From contig OX465111.1 in the NCBI GenBank assembly GCA_949987565.1, forward strand, positions 9,505,202 to 9,569,201: a stretch of DNA of 64,000 nt. The letters are read 5' to 3'. A model generated the notes under the pieces. The model saw only the letters and a list, made by a program, of their open reading frames with translations. It had not been told where the DNA came from and did no database searches. Position 1 is the first letter of the stretch. Every line of letters starts with the position of its first letter. Shown piece by piece: positions 23,159 to 35,100 of this stretch. Made by a program: the position numbers and the translations under genes. The stretch is from Luidia sarsii. Its lineage: Eukaryota; Echinodermata; Asteroidea; Paxillosida; Luidiidae.

Positions 23159-25311
23159 TCCTCACATTTTCACCAAGTTGAAATCAGTCCAGCTACTAGT
23201 ACTAGTATACTAGACAGCAAAATATTCTGTCGATTGTGCAAAGCACATGGTAAAAGCATGGAGGTAGAGGAGCATGGTAAATTAACTATTTTGGCCCTCA
23301 AGTAAGGGGGTTATTTTCAGGGTTAAATTTTCAGAAAATGCGACATGTTTTTTGAGGTAGTGTATGCCATATGGTGGAAATAACACTGAGCAAAGGATGA
23401 GTAAATTATTGTAAGCATAGTGATGAAATGCTGCACTACATCATTTCATCACTATTTATGGAATTATGGGGCTAACAAAGTAATGTTACTTCTGTGCATC
23501 TCAGATCATGTTTAATTTGGAGTATACAGCAGATTTCATGTCTAATTTAGAGTATACTGCATATTTATACCTGCCCGGAAAAAAATGTTGAATCAGTTTG
23601 TTCCTTATAAAATATATAAACTAAGGAATCAAACATTGCAAGTGATTTATTATTTACATTAATTTCAGTCTTATTCTTATAATTCTGGTATGAACTTCGT
23701 GAAAGGACATACAGAAATAACATGTAGATGTAACTTATCAACTTATACAACTAGATGTATGATGTACCCTAAGATTAAAAGTCTTTTTGTAAATGTATTT
23801 TAATAGAATAGGGCCTATGTTGTCGGTTATTCTCGACAATACCATACGTATAGTTACGTTACCGATGAAAGGATATTGCTTCTTCCAAGTGAAATACGGC
23901 ACAACTGGAGAATTGAAAATATGATAGTGTCAAGCATGGTGGATCAATTGAACAAGTATGTCTATATATGTGAAGATATCAAAGGTGAAAGTGAAAATAA
24001 GCACTGTGCAAACATGACAAAAAAGATAAGTAATTTAAGAAATGGGCAATAGTGTGGTTTACCTATGGGTCCTTAGCTTGCAATTAGTAGTCAAAAGATA
24101 AGACCTTAGTTTCAAGCAATCACTTTTACATGTATTTGCTCTTTATTTTTTGTGGTCACTGTGCAAGGTTGGAGCATGATTAGAGCAAAGAGCAAGGAAA
24201 CATTCCCTAAAAAATATGATCAAAACGTACCCTTATGGTGACAGTGTTTTATCTTACATTTCGGTGCACTGTTGTTATGTTCATTTGTGAGGGTAAGCCC
24301 CTTGTTTCCCCAGCCGACTTCGCTGATACATAAGCAAGTTGTGGGCTCACCCAGGTAGGTACGGGTTACCAAGCAACTTTCTTCATCAATGTTCATATAC
24401 AATCACCAGAAAAGTTTTCCATGGTCACCAGTAAGTGAAGTTGTGTCTCTGACCCACATGATTTCTGGGGGTCTTAAAAATGTTGGTTAAATTAGGCCAT
24501 TGGACGGTTTGGGAAAAATCAAAACCGAAACAAAAGAAAACCAACTTTTGGTCGGCAAAATGTATTCCATTTCTGATACATAACACTTTTACTGAGATGC
24601 AGTGTTATAGCTAGGGTATTTTTAGTGGTGGTTCAAATTTCACCAACAAGAAGTCGTTCTCGTGAACAAAGCCTCGCGATTAGCGACTGCGGTCAAAATG
24701 GGATAGCAACAAAACTTGTATTACATACATGTTACCGGTAAATTAAATTAATTAATCAAATTAAATTAATTAATTAATTAATCAAATTAACTTTACTGCA
24801 AGTTTTGTTGTTAGTCATGTTCAGTACAAGTAAAGTGAACAACAAAACAAAGAATAATGCACATGTTTGAATTGAATGTGTGTGCACTCAGTACGTGTGC
24901 AATGATTAGTAGACTTCTGCCAGCCCTTACAGTTGTTTTCTAACAAATAACTAATGTTTATTACAGTTATACTAGCGATGTTTTAAGTTTCGCGGTTAAC
25001 CAAAGTGTATTTTCTTTCTTATAAATTTGAGAAGGAATTTTTCATTCATTTCTTGAGACATCGGAAATTGAAAATTGGAAAATCGCTCCGTGCGTCTGCG
25101 GTAGATCGAGCCAAAATGGCGGAGAGAAAAAAAGAGTCAAACGCCGTCCAAATTTGTCAATTTTACCCTCAAATTGAAGCCTGTATTCCCTTCTTTCTAT
25201 TCATACCACTATATCATACCACAATAATAACGAAGGGAATGATATTAAACTACGCGGAAACAACATTCGGAGACAAACGATGAAAGTAACGTATTACTAT
25301 TATTTTTTAGT

Positions 25312-25740
25312 TATGACCGATTTTCCTTCGCGACGTTGGCAAGTTTATGTGTGGTTTCCGCCTCTAGGTAAAGCCATAGTGACACTACAGGAACAGTAGG
25401 GCCGAAACCAGCCTACGCGCGGCACATGTGACATGACACACGTCTTTGCACACACTGTATACTGTATAGTGCACGTGCACAGCGACCGCATGGCCTGGCT
25501 GCATACGAGTTACGACTACGATCATGCTGCGCTACTCAAGCCTGATCGGAACTTCCAGAACTATTAGCGAGACGGTTACGCTACAAAAAAGTACAATTTA
25601 TTTTACTACCGAAACCATGATATAGATTGGGATAATGATGGGGTGAACACAGTGCCGGTCGGATGCATTGTTTTTCACCAGGAGTGGTGGACGGAAATTA
25701 CCCGTGGTGGTCGGCCCCGTCCACCGCCGACCAGCTACAC
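25312..25740. repeat. Dispersed repeat RA, copy in B
   Basis: Matches 13455-13870 with the usual A/B divergence, and the two non-A/B copies at 1437 and 51268. Confidence 0.8.
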
Positions 25741-27055
25741 TGCTCAGATGTATATATATAAAAAAAAAAAAAATAGGATTTTTTTTCATACGAAAAATAA
25801 TAATATCTAGTTTCACGTTTAAAACAATGCAAAACCGTAAAAACTCGAATGCAAAACTGGAACAACTGGTGAGCCACCCTGGCCTGCCAGGTACCACTAC
25901 CAACAACCAGGTGAAAATAACTAAAAGAAAGGCTGTCCTGTACACACACCATGTACATGTGTGTACACACAGTCATGCACAGTACAGTGTACACGTACAT
26001 GTACAGTACTGTACAGTGGTACTGACAGTGTACAGTGTTTTACCCAGGCTATTACATAATAGGACGTAACAACCATGGCCAACCAGACCAAACACCCGAG
26101 GCATTAATTAGTTTGTAGCTCTCCTGGGAGGTCCCAGGAGCAGGTTTTGCACTGGGGTCGCTGGGTGGCGCTATCTAAAAAACCGAGCAAGGAAACCACG
26201 AGAATGGGTCTTTAAAGAGGCAGTGTCGTCAGTATATTTTACCATTTTTCAAATAGCGCCCTCCTGTGATCTCAATGCATTTAAGTAGGAACCCCCACTG
26301 CGTTCCTGATAAGAAGTCTGGCCAGCATGGCCTTGGGGTTTTCTGGTACTGGGCTAAAACAAACAACTGAAACCACTATTATGTAACCAACTTTCTCTTC
26401 CCTGCTGCTGGCTGTATATCATTATCAGTACAGTTAGTGCACTGCACATGCTTGTTTCATGGAGCTAAAGCAGTATGGGTATCTTCATGCCTGTACTGTC
26501 TGCAGCTTCTGCAGTACAACTTCAAGTCAAATTGGTATTCCTTCATGCTTGAACGTACATTTACACACATATAAAAAAGTCTCACTTATCATCAAAATCG
26601 ATGGACATGGGCCTAGAGGCTATGTATTTTTTCTTAGCTCTACTGAGTATGTACTATGTATGGTAGGACTCTTCGTGCTTAGAAAACTGGCAGTGTGGGA
26701 TTGTCTAAACATGGGGCATGTCTAAAGTTGCAAATGTGGCAAGTAACACTGCACTAATGCATGTTCTTGTGGCACCAAGAAACGCCTGTGCTACAACAGA
26801 AATCTTGTTTGAAATACGTTTTTGGATAAGTCAGCTGACAGAAACGCAAATATAATGATAAGAAGTAAAAACACAATTTATTCAAGCTGAACAACCCATA
26901 CCCCCAACTTTCACTCGGATTCTGAGTAAACAATATGTGGGCATCCATAACTTGAATAAATGATATATACAAAATACGTGAGAAATAGAAGTGAACACGA
27001 GGATTGCACTTTCAGACACTAAACCCCCAAAATGTCGCTAATTTCTTTTCCAACG

Positions 27056-27271
27056 CTATCTTCGCTCTTCTATCAATTTTTGCATGGACGGTGCTGCGTT
27101 TGCAGCAATTGTTTTAGAAATTCTACGGGGATCATCTGCCGACATACTTATGTGCTGCGACAGATGTCCGAATGCCGTTTCTCTCTTGTCAAAAATGTTT
27201 TCCATCAGTTCCTGGATGTATATTGGTATATGACATATGTCTTGGGTACAAGCTTCAGCTGCGCTGCCCAC
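27056..27271 (-). CDS. Hypothetical exon in element C
   Basis: The minus-strand open frame of 71 codons contains HIPIYIQELMENIFDKRETA and ISKTIAANAAPSMQKLIEER. The composition is that of a soluble helical protein and unlike the low-complexity ORFs around it. I do not recognise a family. If real it would be one exon of an element-encoded protein. Splice sites were not resolved. Confidence 0.25.
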   Translation of the reverse strand: MGSAAEACTQDICHIPIYIQELMENIFDKRETAFGHLSQHISMSADDPRRISKTIAANAAPSMQKLIEERR

Positions 27272-27629
27272 TTCTTGGAGCGCTTAATTTGAGTACCTCT
27301 TCACATAATATGATATTATTTGTAAAACTGGAACCAAAATCAGTGTGCGTGCACCATAACAGTTTCTACATACAGATAATACCTTTTTTAATAAGGTTGT
27401 GATGATTCTGCACCTGCAGCATTGCTGATACTGAACACCGCATGTATTTGCATAGTATTTGCCGCAATGGAGTTTGCGAGACTTGTATCCCATGAAGCTG
27501 CAAAGTGAAGGTTATGCAGTTGCAACCGACCTCAGTCCTTCGAAATCCGCCACTGCCTCCATGTATACAATCTTTCAAAATTCTAAAATGTGTACATGTT
27601 TGGGTATCTGGTAAAAAAGCTGTCCAAGA

Positions 27630-27905
27630 CTACAAGTTGTCCTTGGTATGAATTGCCCTCAGATTTGACTAAAGTTAGCTGGGGGTAAATTTCAGGGTAC
27701 GAGTTGTCCTTGGTATGAATCGCCCTCAGATTTGGCTAGAGTTAGCTGGGGGAAAATTTCAGGGTACAAATTGTCCTTGGTATGAATCGCCCTCAGATTT
27801 GACTAGAGTTAGCTTGGGGGCCAAACTTTCAGGGTACAAGTTGTCCTGGGTTTGAATCGCCCTCAGATTTGACTAGAGTTAGTTGGGGGTAGTAAATGTT
27901 GGGAT
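27630..27905. repeat. 66-bp minisatellite, about 4 units
   Basis: Units start near 27638, 27704, 27770 and 27839 with TTGTCCTTGGTATGAATCG and continue through CCCTCAGATTTGACTAGAG. The last unit is slightly longer and more diverged. Confidence 0.9.
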
Positions 27906-29910
27906 ATGAGTTTCCCAGGTTGACCAAATGGAGAAATGATTTCCCCCATGAATTTCCATAAACTAAGTATACACATGTATAAGATTTCAACATTTTAAAC
28001 CTCATCTTATCGTATGCTACTACATTATACTACAGGGTTGAATAGTGACCCCTGTCTCTTTCGTTTGTTCTGGGCAGCTCAGACGATAAACCAAGGCGAC
28101 TCCCGACTGCCGAGGCCGCTGGTTTCACTTTTTTGCAAACTTTGATGACCCGAAGTCATTGCCAATGATCGACCCTCAGCCATTTTTATAGAGCTGGATA
28201 TTTTTCAGGAAAAAGCCTATCAATTCTGGAGTCCAGTAAGTTTCTTGGAATCAGAATCAAAAGTTATTATGATTGCGTAGGGTTTGAAGACAATTAAAGC
28301 AGAGAAAAATGAAGAGAGGCAATATAACAACAACTATAGGTTTGAACATGATGTAACTCGTGTAAGCCCCAAATTCTGTAGTATAAGTAGGTCTTCATTT
28401 TCTCCGGTCACTCTCCACACAACAGATCGAGTTCGATCCCTCTTGTCCAATGTCCATTTCCCAAGAAGTCCAGTATAGTGATCAACTCCTCTGGAATCAA
28501 TTGTGTAGGTCATCACCCGCTTGGCGAGGTATTGCTCACTATTTCAAGTGTGTCTAGTAGAAATGCATGCCCTTATTCTGAAAACCACCTATATACGTCA
28601 TCAATATACTTTATTCCAGCCCCCATAACACATCTACAAAACATATCCCTTCTTCTGCAATTGTGTTCACTTTTAATCAATCTTTGTGTCCGGAGTCTGT
28701 TCTTCGTCTGTATTCATATATTTGTGCCACACTGTACTACCGAGTAGCACACAGGACCTAGGACTAGGAGGACTCAGACACCCTAGCACAATCCAAGTGT
28801 ACACTAGTAGTATTGTAGAGTTCCCAGTTCCGTCGGCAAAGAGCAGGGCGCACCATTATGTCCAAGTCCTCTTGTTTTCCCTCTCCTGTATTTTTGGTTG
28901 TTTTATTCTGTTCGAGTTTTGATTTCTTGTATTGCTTTTGATTGACTTCTGTTGACGCTGTGTATTTTGGTTGATTTTGTTGTTGGGTTTTTGTTTTTTT
29001 GTTTTATTTCCAAATTTTGGCTATTGTACTAACAGCGTCTTATCCTTTATTTCCAAGGTTTCGTGGGTAATTTATTTGTCCAGGGTTTTTTTTTGGAGCG
29101 AATCCAGGTTATATTGGCCTACAACTACAAGTACATGTATATGCATTTTTTCCGTGAACTAACTTTGATTTACTCTCAAAGAGTCTCATTGGATGTCATA
29201 AGTATTTCATAAAAGAATATATTAGTAGGGAATCCAGAAATTTGGTCAGGACCATCAGATTTCCCCACGGTATAGTAATGTTTTACAGTGTTACTGTCAC
29301 CATACTGATTGCTCTTGTAGGCCTACACATTATTTTATAATAATGTAATAATTATTACATGATGTACTCTGTACATGATGTAAAAAGTTTATTTCATTCA
29401 ACCAATATATATATTATTCTGTAACAATTCTTACACAAGAAGGATACTGGATAGGTATCCAGCATTCATGCATGCACCAGTGCTCTATGCTCCTGTGACA
29501 GCTAAGCCTATACATGTACAGTGCATGTACAGGACGTGTACTGTGTAGTACTGTACTATGTGTATTGCAATGATTGCACACAGTTCACCATGCGGTTCGA
29601 CCATCGGCCAAGGAGGTATACCTCCTTGGTTCTACCATTCTACCAAGGGTTCTACCAAGGTCCTTGGTGGGCTCTGGACAGGTGTTCAGGGAAAGTGTCA
29701 TGTTTCAACTCATGGCTCCACTAGTAGCGGTAGCAATGCCCCAGGGAACCATTTAGGACTCAACCTGGCACTGTCTGTACTCTGTGGTAATTGCCTTATC
29801 TTGTCATCGATCACATAAACAACAGTGGGGGTCTATTGCTGTGTCCTCATGAGGCTAGTGCCTACGAGTGCATTAGGAAGCAAACCAGCACGACGACACT
29901 GCCTCTTTAA

Positions 29911-30016
29911 GTGGTCAGAGACAGCTCTGTATCGTTTCGATTGGGTACATTTATCCCCTTCCGGTAATCGGGTTTTCCTAGGCAATTTCCGTAATGCCAT
30001 TCGGTCTCTGTTTTAG
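29911..30016 (+). pseudogene. Ngaro SGNH/GDSL hydrolase, C-terminal part
   Basis: After the last TTAA the frame reads WSETALYRFDWVHLSPSGN and then RVFLGNFRNAIRSLF to a stop at 30014-30016. D-W-V-H is the block V D-x-x-H pair that completes the Ser-Asp-His triad of SGNH hydrolases, and H-L-S-x-x-G-N is typical of this position. It continues the protein interrupted at 17771. The short 3' region and B1 repeat follow. Confidence 0.85.
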
Positions 30017-30102
30017 TTAATGGTATATAATTATGGCGAAGATTTGTACGGGTCTTTTCGTTGGCTTTGGCTGTCTTTTCCCTTGGGACGCTTTGCGTTT
30101 GT

Positions 30103-30873
30103 CATTTTTGTAGCGGGATTCAGATAGCCAATAGCCTCATTTCAAATAATGCGGGACATATAGATAAGGCAGGATCAGGAACATTATTATTCATTCAGGG
30201 TAATTGTATTAACAAAGCACACTTGTAATCTTTCTTTGATGTACCACAAGGAAAGATATTGCTTGACACGAATGTACCAAGGTCAAACGCTGTGATAGTG
30301 CTCTATACACCTGAATTGATTATTAGTTACCGGTGTGAGGATACATCCTCCTCCTGAATTCCTGACCGCTGGCACTTGTTTATGTTTGTGCGTTCGTGTT
30401 TATGTTACGGCCGTGCACGGCCGGTATTGCCGGGTCTGGTGTGCCCACTGGTGTTGGCCGCTGGGCCTCGTCTGTTGAATGTTTGTGACGGCCGCTGGGC
30501 CCTCCATGGGTGTGTGTTCCCATATGATCTGTGTGGGCCGCTGGGCCTCCCTGTTTGTTTATGCCGCTGGGCCCTACATGGGTGTATTCCCCATGTGATC
30601 TGTGTTGGCCGTGTGGGCCTGTGATTTATGTTGGCCGTGTGAGCCGAATACTGTTGGCCTTGTGAGCCCGTGTTGAAAAGATTGGGCCTGTAGCCCACAA
30701 ATTCATTGGATCTGGAGAAGATGTGCCGGTTTGCCATATTACAAAAAAGGTCCGCTACCTTAGTATCCGGCACCACCCCTTTCTGTCTGGTCGAATATTA
30801 AATGCTGCATTTGGCTGCGGCAAAGAGACCTAAACATAGTTTGTGATTGGGCCATTTCTCGTGTCCGAGTGTA
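30103..30873 (+). repeat. Ngaro B1 repeat
   Basis: From CATTTTTGTAGCGGGATTCA to CTCGTGTCCGAGTG, matching B2 (31331-32138) closely. Both contain degenerate internal repeats of GTTGGCCGCTGGGCC with CCATGGGTGTG (30440-30660, 31680-31930). The number of these units differs between B1 and B2. Confidence 0.9.
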
Positions 30874-30874
30874 A

Positions 30875-31061
30875 GCCATTTTATCTGTAAGGATAAAATA
30901 ATTCATACTCGGCGCGAGGAAGCTGGTTTAAACCCCTTGGGCAACTTGAAACTGGTGGTATGCACCACCCAAAGTCCGGGTATATAAACGTTTGCGCCAG
31001 CTGGACACGGCCAGTCAGTTGCAGTCTTCAGCAGCATACAGACCAGACAGCTGTAGTTTTG
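30875..31061 (+). repeat. Ngaro A2 repeat
   Basis: Second copy of A1 (6657-6830), including the TATATAAA box. It is placed directly after B1, as expected for split direct repeats. Confidence 0.9.
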
Positions 31062-31135
31062 TTTTTCCCACCTCCACCCCAATTCTCCACCATGATTTAG
31101 TTGAATAACACTTTCTTTAAGTTTTATTTTTTTCA

Positions 31136-31225
31136 GAGTGTCTATGCGGCAGGTGCCATTGTGACAAGTCCGACTGTCCGTTCACGGGAGCTGAGGATTT
31201 CGCTGTACATTCAAGGGGTTTTTCC
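31136..31225 (+). pseudogene. Possible captured cysteine-rich exon inside Ngaro 3' region
   Basis: A strong 3' splice-site-like tract (TTTTATTTTTTTCAG at 31122-31136) is followed by an open stretch reading ECLCGRCHCDKSDCPFTGAED. C-x-C-x2-C-x-C spacing is reminiscent of integrin-type or other EGF modules. A possible donor lies near 31230 (CCCAGGTTTTG). It sits between A2 and B2, where no Ngaro coding is expected. Only about 20-30 codons are open, so chance cannot be excluded. Confidence 0.25.
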
Positions 31226-31330
31226 CAGGTTTTGGCTCTAACACTTTGGCAATATATAGAGCGGGTTTACTGTTTTTTTCACGCTGTTTGTGTACAGGGA
31301 AATCGTCATGCTGCCCGACTTTGTCTAATG

Positions 31331-32138
31331 CATTTTTGTAGCGGGATTCAGATAGCCAATAGCCTCATTTCAAATAATGCGGGACATATAGATAAGGCAG
31401 GATCAGGAACATTATTATTCATTCAGGGTAATTGTATTAACAAAGCACACTTGTAATCTTTCTTTGATGTACCACAAGGAAAGATATTGTTTGACACGAA
31501 TGTACCGAGGTCAAACGCTGTGATAGTGCTCTATACACCTGAATTGATTATTAGTTACCGGTGTGAGGATACATCCTCCTCCTGAAATCCTGACCGCTGC
31601 CACTTGTTTATGTTTGTGCGTTCATGTTTATGTTACGGCCGTGCAAGGCCGGTATTGCCGGGTCTGGTGTGCCCACTGGTGTTGGCCGCTGGGCCTCGTA
31701 TGTTGAATGTTTGTGACGGCCGCTGGGCCCTCCATGGGTGTGTGTTCCCATGTGATCTGTGTTGGCCGCTGGGCCTCCCTGTTTGTTACGGCCGCTGGGC
31801 CCACCATGGGTGTATTCCCCATGTGATCTGTGTTGGCCGCTGAGCCTCCCTGTTTGTTACGGCCGCTGGGCCCTACATGGGTGTGTACCCCATGTGATTT
31901 ATGTTGGCCGTGTGGGCCGAATACTGCTGGCCTTGTGGGCCCGTGTTGAAAAGATTGGGCCTGTAGCCCACAAATTCATTGGAGAAGATGTGCCGGTTTG
32001 CCATATTAAAAAAAGGTCCGCTACCTTGGTATCCGGCACAACCCCTTTCTGTCTGGTCAAATATTAAATGCTGCATTTGGCTGCGGCAAAGAGACCCAAC
32101 ATAATGTGTGATTGTGCCATTTCTCGTGTCCGAATGTA
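31331..32138 (+). repeat. Ngaro B2 repeat
   Basis: Copy of B1. It ends at CTCGTGTCCGAATGTAA, and satellite monomer sequence (TTCCTTTTTCGGAGA) starts at once. Confidence 0.9.
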
Positions 32139-35100
32139 ATTCCTTTTTCGGAGATTTTTTTTTTTTTCAGATTTCTTCTAAAATGATTTTCTAGCCTCCC
32201 TCACAACTAAGGTGATCTAGACCAACGATTCCGTGTTCGAAGAGATTGTTTGTTTTCCGAAAAAACTCAAATTTCTTCTAAAACATTATATTTAGCCTAC
32301 CCTAGGACTACTAATGTGACCTAGAAAAACGATTCTGTGTTCGCTGACAATTTTTGTTTTCAGAAAAAAAATTCGGATTTCCTCTAAAATTATTTTCTAG
32401 CCTCTCCTAGGACTACTCAAGTGATTAAGACGAACGATCCCGTGTTCGAAGATAATTTTTTGTTTTCAGAAAAACTCTCGGATTTCTTCTTTAATGATTT
32501 TCTAGCCTCCCCTCGGACAACTAAAGTTATCTAGACCAATGATTCCGTGTTCGAAGACATTTTTGGTTTTCCGAAAAAACTCTTAGATTTCTTCTAAAAG
32601 GATTTTCTAGCCTCCCCTAGGACTACTAAAGTGATTTATACTACTAATTTGTTTTTCAGAGATATTTTTTTGTTTTCCGAAAAAAGAAGATTTATTCTAA
32701 AATGATTTTCTAGCCTCCCTCGGACAACTAAGGTGACCAAAGACTCCGTGTTCGAAGACATTTTTTGTTTTCCGAAAAAAACTCAGATTTCTTCTAAAAG
32801 GATTTTCTAGCCTCCCCTATTTTTCTGTTTTCCGAAAAAAAAAAAAGATTTCTTCTAAAATGATTTTCTAGCCTCCCTCGGACAACTTAGGTGATCTAGA
32901 CAAACGTTTCCGTGTTCGAAGACATTTTTTGTTTTCCGAAAAAACTCTCAGATTTCCTCTAAAATTATTTTCTAGCCTCTCCTAGGACTACTTGAGTGAT
33001 TTAGACGAACGATTCCGTGTTCCAAGATAAATTTGTGTTTTTAGAAAAACTCTCGGATTTTTTTTATAATGATTTTCTAGCCTCTCCTCGAACAATTAGG
33101 GTGATCTAGACCAACGATTCCGTGTTCGGAGACATTTTTTGTTTTCCGAAAAATACTCAGATTTCTTCTAAACGTTATTTTAGCCTACCCTAGGACTACT
33201 AATGTGATCTAGACTAACGATTCTGTGTTCGCTGACAATGTTTGTTTTCAGAAAAAAACTCTTAGATTTCCTCTAAAATTATTTTCTAGCCTCTCCAAGG
33301 ACTACTAAAGTGATTTAGACGAACGATTCTGCGTTCCAAGATAAATTTTTGTTTTCACAAAAACTCTCAGATTTCTTCTATAATGATTTTCTAGCCTCTC
33401 CTCGGACAACTAAGGTGATCTAGGTCAACGATTCCGTGTTCGGAGACATTTTTTGTTTTCCAAAAAAACTCCTAGATTTCTTCTAAAAGGATTTTTTTAG
33501 CCTTCCCTAGGACCACTAAAGTGATTTATACTACTAATTCCTTTTTCGGAGATATTTTTTTGTTTTCCGAAAAAATCTCAGATTTCCTCTGAAATAATTT
33601 TTTAGCCTCCACTAGGACTACTAATGTGACCAATACTACTAATTCCTAATTCGGAGATATTTTTGTTTTCGGAAAAAAAAAAAAATTTCTTCTAAAATGA
33701 TTTTCTAGACTCCCTCGGACAACTAAAGTGATCTAGACCAACGATTCCGTGTTCGAAGACATTTTTGTTTTCCGAAAAAACTCTTAGATTTCGTCTTAAA
33801 GGATTTTCTAGCCTCCCCTAGGACTACCTATTTGATTTAAACTACTAATTCATTTTTCAGAGGTTTATTTTTGTTTTCCGAAAAAAAAAATCAGATTTCT
33901 TCTCAAATGTTTTTTTTAGCCTCCCTCGGACATTTAAGGTGATCTAGACCAACGATTCCGTGTTCGAAGACATTTTTTGTTTTCTGAAAAAAAACTCAGA
34001 TTTCCTCTAAAATTATTTTCTAGCCTCTCCTAGGACTACTTAAGTGATTTAGACGAACGATTCCGTGTTCCATTTTTTTTATTTTTTTTTTAGAAAAACT
34101 CTCGGATTTTTTTGATAATGATTTTCCAGCGTCTCTTCGGACAATTAGGGTGATCTAGACCAACGATTTCGTGTTCGGAGACATTGTTTGTTTTCCGAAA
34201 AATACTCAGATTTCTTCTAAACGTTATTTTAGCCTACCCTAGGACTACTAATGTGATCTAGACCAACGATTCTGTGTTCGCTGACAATTTTTGTTTTCAG
34301 AAAAAAACTCTTACATTTCCTCTAAAATTATTTTCTAGCCTCTCCAAGGACTACTAAAGTGATTTAGACGAACAATTCTGCGTTCCAAGATAAATTTTTG
34401 TTTTCACAAAAACTCTCGGATTTCTTCTATAATGATTTTCTAGCCTCTCCTCGGACAACTAAGGTGATCTAGGTCAACGATTCCGTGTTCGGAGACATTT
34501 TTTGTTTTCCAAAACAAACTGCTAGATTTCTTCTACAAGGATTTGTTTAGCCTTCCCTAGGACTACTAAAGTGATTAAAACTACTTATTCGATTTTCGGA
34601 GATATTTTTGTGTTTTCCGAAAAAAACTCTCAGATTTCTTCTAAAATTATTTTCTAGCCTCAATTAAGACTTTTAAAGTGATTTAGACGAACGATTCCGT
34701 GTTCCAAGATAGTTTTTGTTTTCCGAAAAACTCTCGGATTTCTTCTATAATGATTTTCTATTCTCTCCTCGGACAACTAAGGTGATCTAGACCAATGATT
34801 CCGTGTTCGAAGACAATTTTTGTTTTCCGAAAAAAAATCTCAGATTTCTTCTAAACGTTATTTTTAGCTTACCCTAGGACTACTAATGTGATATAGACAA
34901 ACGAGTCTCTGTTCGCTGACAATTTTATCTTTTCAGAAAATAATCTCAGATTTCCTCTAAAATTATTTTGTAGCCTCTCCTAGGACTACTAAAGTGATTT
35001 ACACGAACGATTCCGTGTTCCAAGAATTTTTTTTGTTTTCAGAAACACTCGGATTTCTTCTAAAATGATTTTCTAGCCTCCCCTCGGACAACTAAGGTGA

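Larger units (their letters stand above)
17776..26211. mobile_element. TTAA element B (second copy of A/B family)
   Basis: The element is flanked by TTAA at 17772-17775 and 26212-26215, with ends AGGGGGTGTATCGTGGT and (inward) AGACCCATTCTCGTGGT. It is colinear with A. It has extra or alternative blocks at about 20180-20398 and 21536-23158, where A has only about 100 unrelated bp, and it lacks about 150 bp found in A near 8770-8915. It interrupts the Ngaro SGNH gene; its right TTAA is shared with element C. No transposase is readable. Several CCTTCCGTTACC/GGTAACGGAAGG words lie at 20220, 20443-20470, 22035-22110 and 22268. Confidence 0.85.
26216..29906. mobile_element. TTAA element C
   Basis: The 3,691-bp element has perfect 15-bp terminal inverted repeats (AGAGGCAGTGTCGTC at 26216-26230, inverted at 29892-29906), flanked by TTAA at 26212-26215 and 29907-29910. 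The left TTAA is also the right TTAA of element B, so the order is TTAA-B-TTAA-C-TTAA. Its ends differ from those of A/B and D. It has no complete transposase; one weak coding candidate lies at 27056-27271 and a minisatellite at 27630-27905. Reading across the TTAA sites joins the two SGNH parts in frame. Confidence 0.9.
6657..32138 (+). mobile_element. Ngaro retrotransposon, split by three DNA transposons
   Basis: This tyrosine-recombinase retrotransposon has the split-repeat layout of Ngaro: A1 (6657-6830), coding region, then B1 (30103-30873), A2 (30875-31061), B2 (31331-32138). Gene order is ORF1 with zinc knuckles, RT, RNase H, tyrosine recombinase and SGNH hydrolase. Some Ngaro elements are known to carry such a hydrolase. 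Insertions at TTAA sites (7529-14366, 17776-26211, 26216-29906) account for about 19 kb, leaving about 6.5 kb of Ngaro, a normal length. Frameshifts and a lost RNase H residue show it is dead. B2 ends directly in satellite monomer sequence, so Ngaro inserted at the edge of, or into, the satellite. Confidence 0.9.

Noticed and set aside
7529..26211. Simple tandem segmental duplication of a 10-kb block
   Set aside because: A and B lie between different parts of Ngaro, each bounded by TTAA, and the Ngaro part between them is single copy. Two transpositions explain this better.
28560..28620. Penelope RT motif (minus strand reads KYIDDVYRWF)
   Set aside because: It looks like a Y-x-D-D box, but the flanking translation shows none of the other RT blocks.
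26216..29906. piggyBac as the class of the TTAA elements
   Set aside because: Not excluded, but the ends begin AGG/AGA/AGT instead of CCY, and the only readable DNA-binding domain (in D) is THAP, which favours Kolobok.
29825..30016. Stand-alone small ORF across 29825
   Set aside because: It begins inside element C and continues into the Ngaro SGNH part. Only the portion after the TTAA belongs to a real protein.
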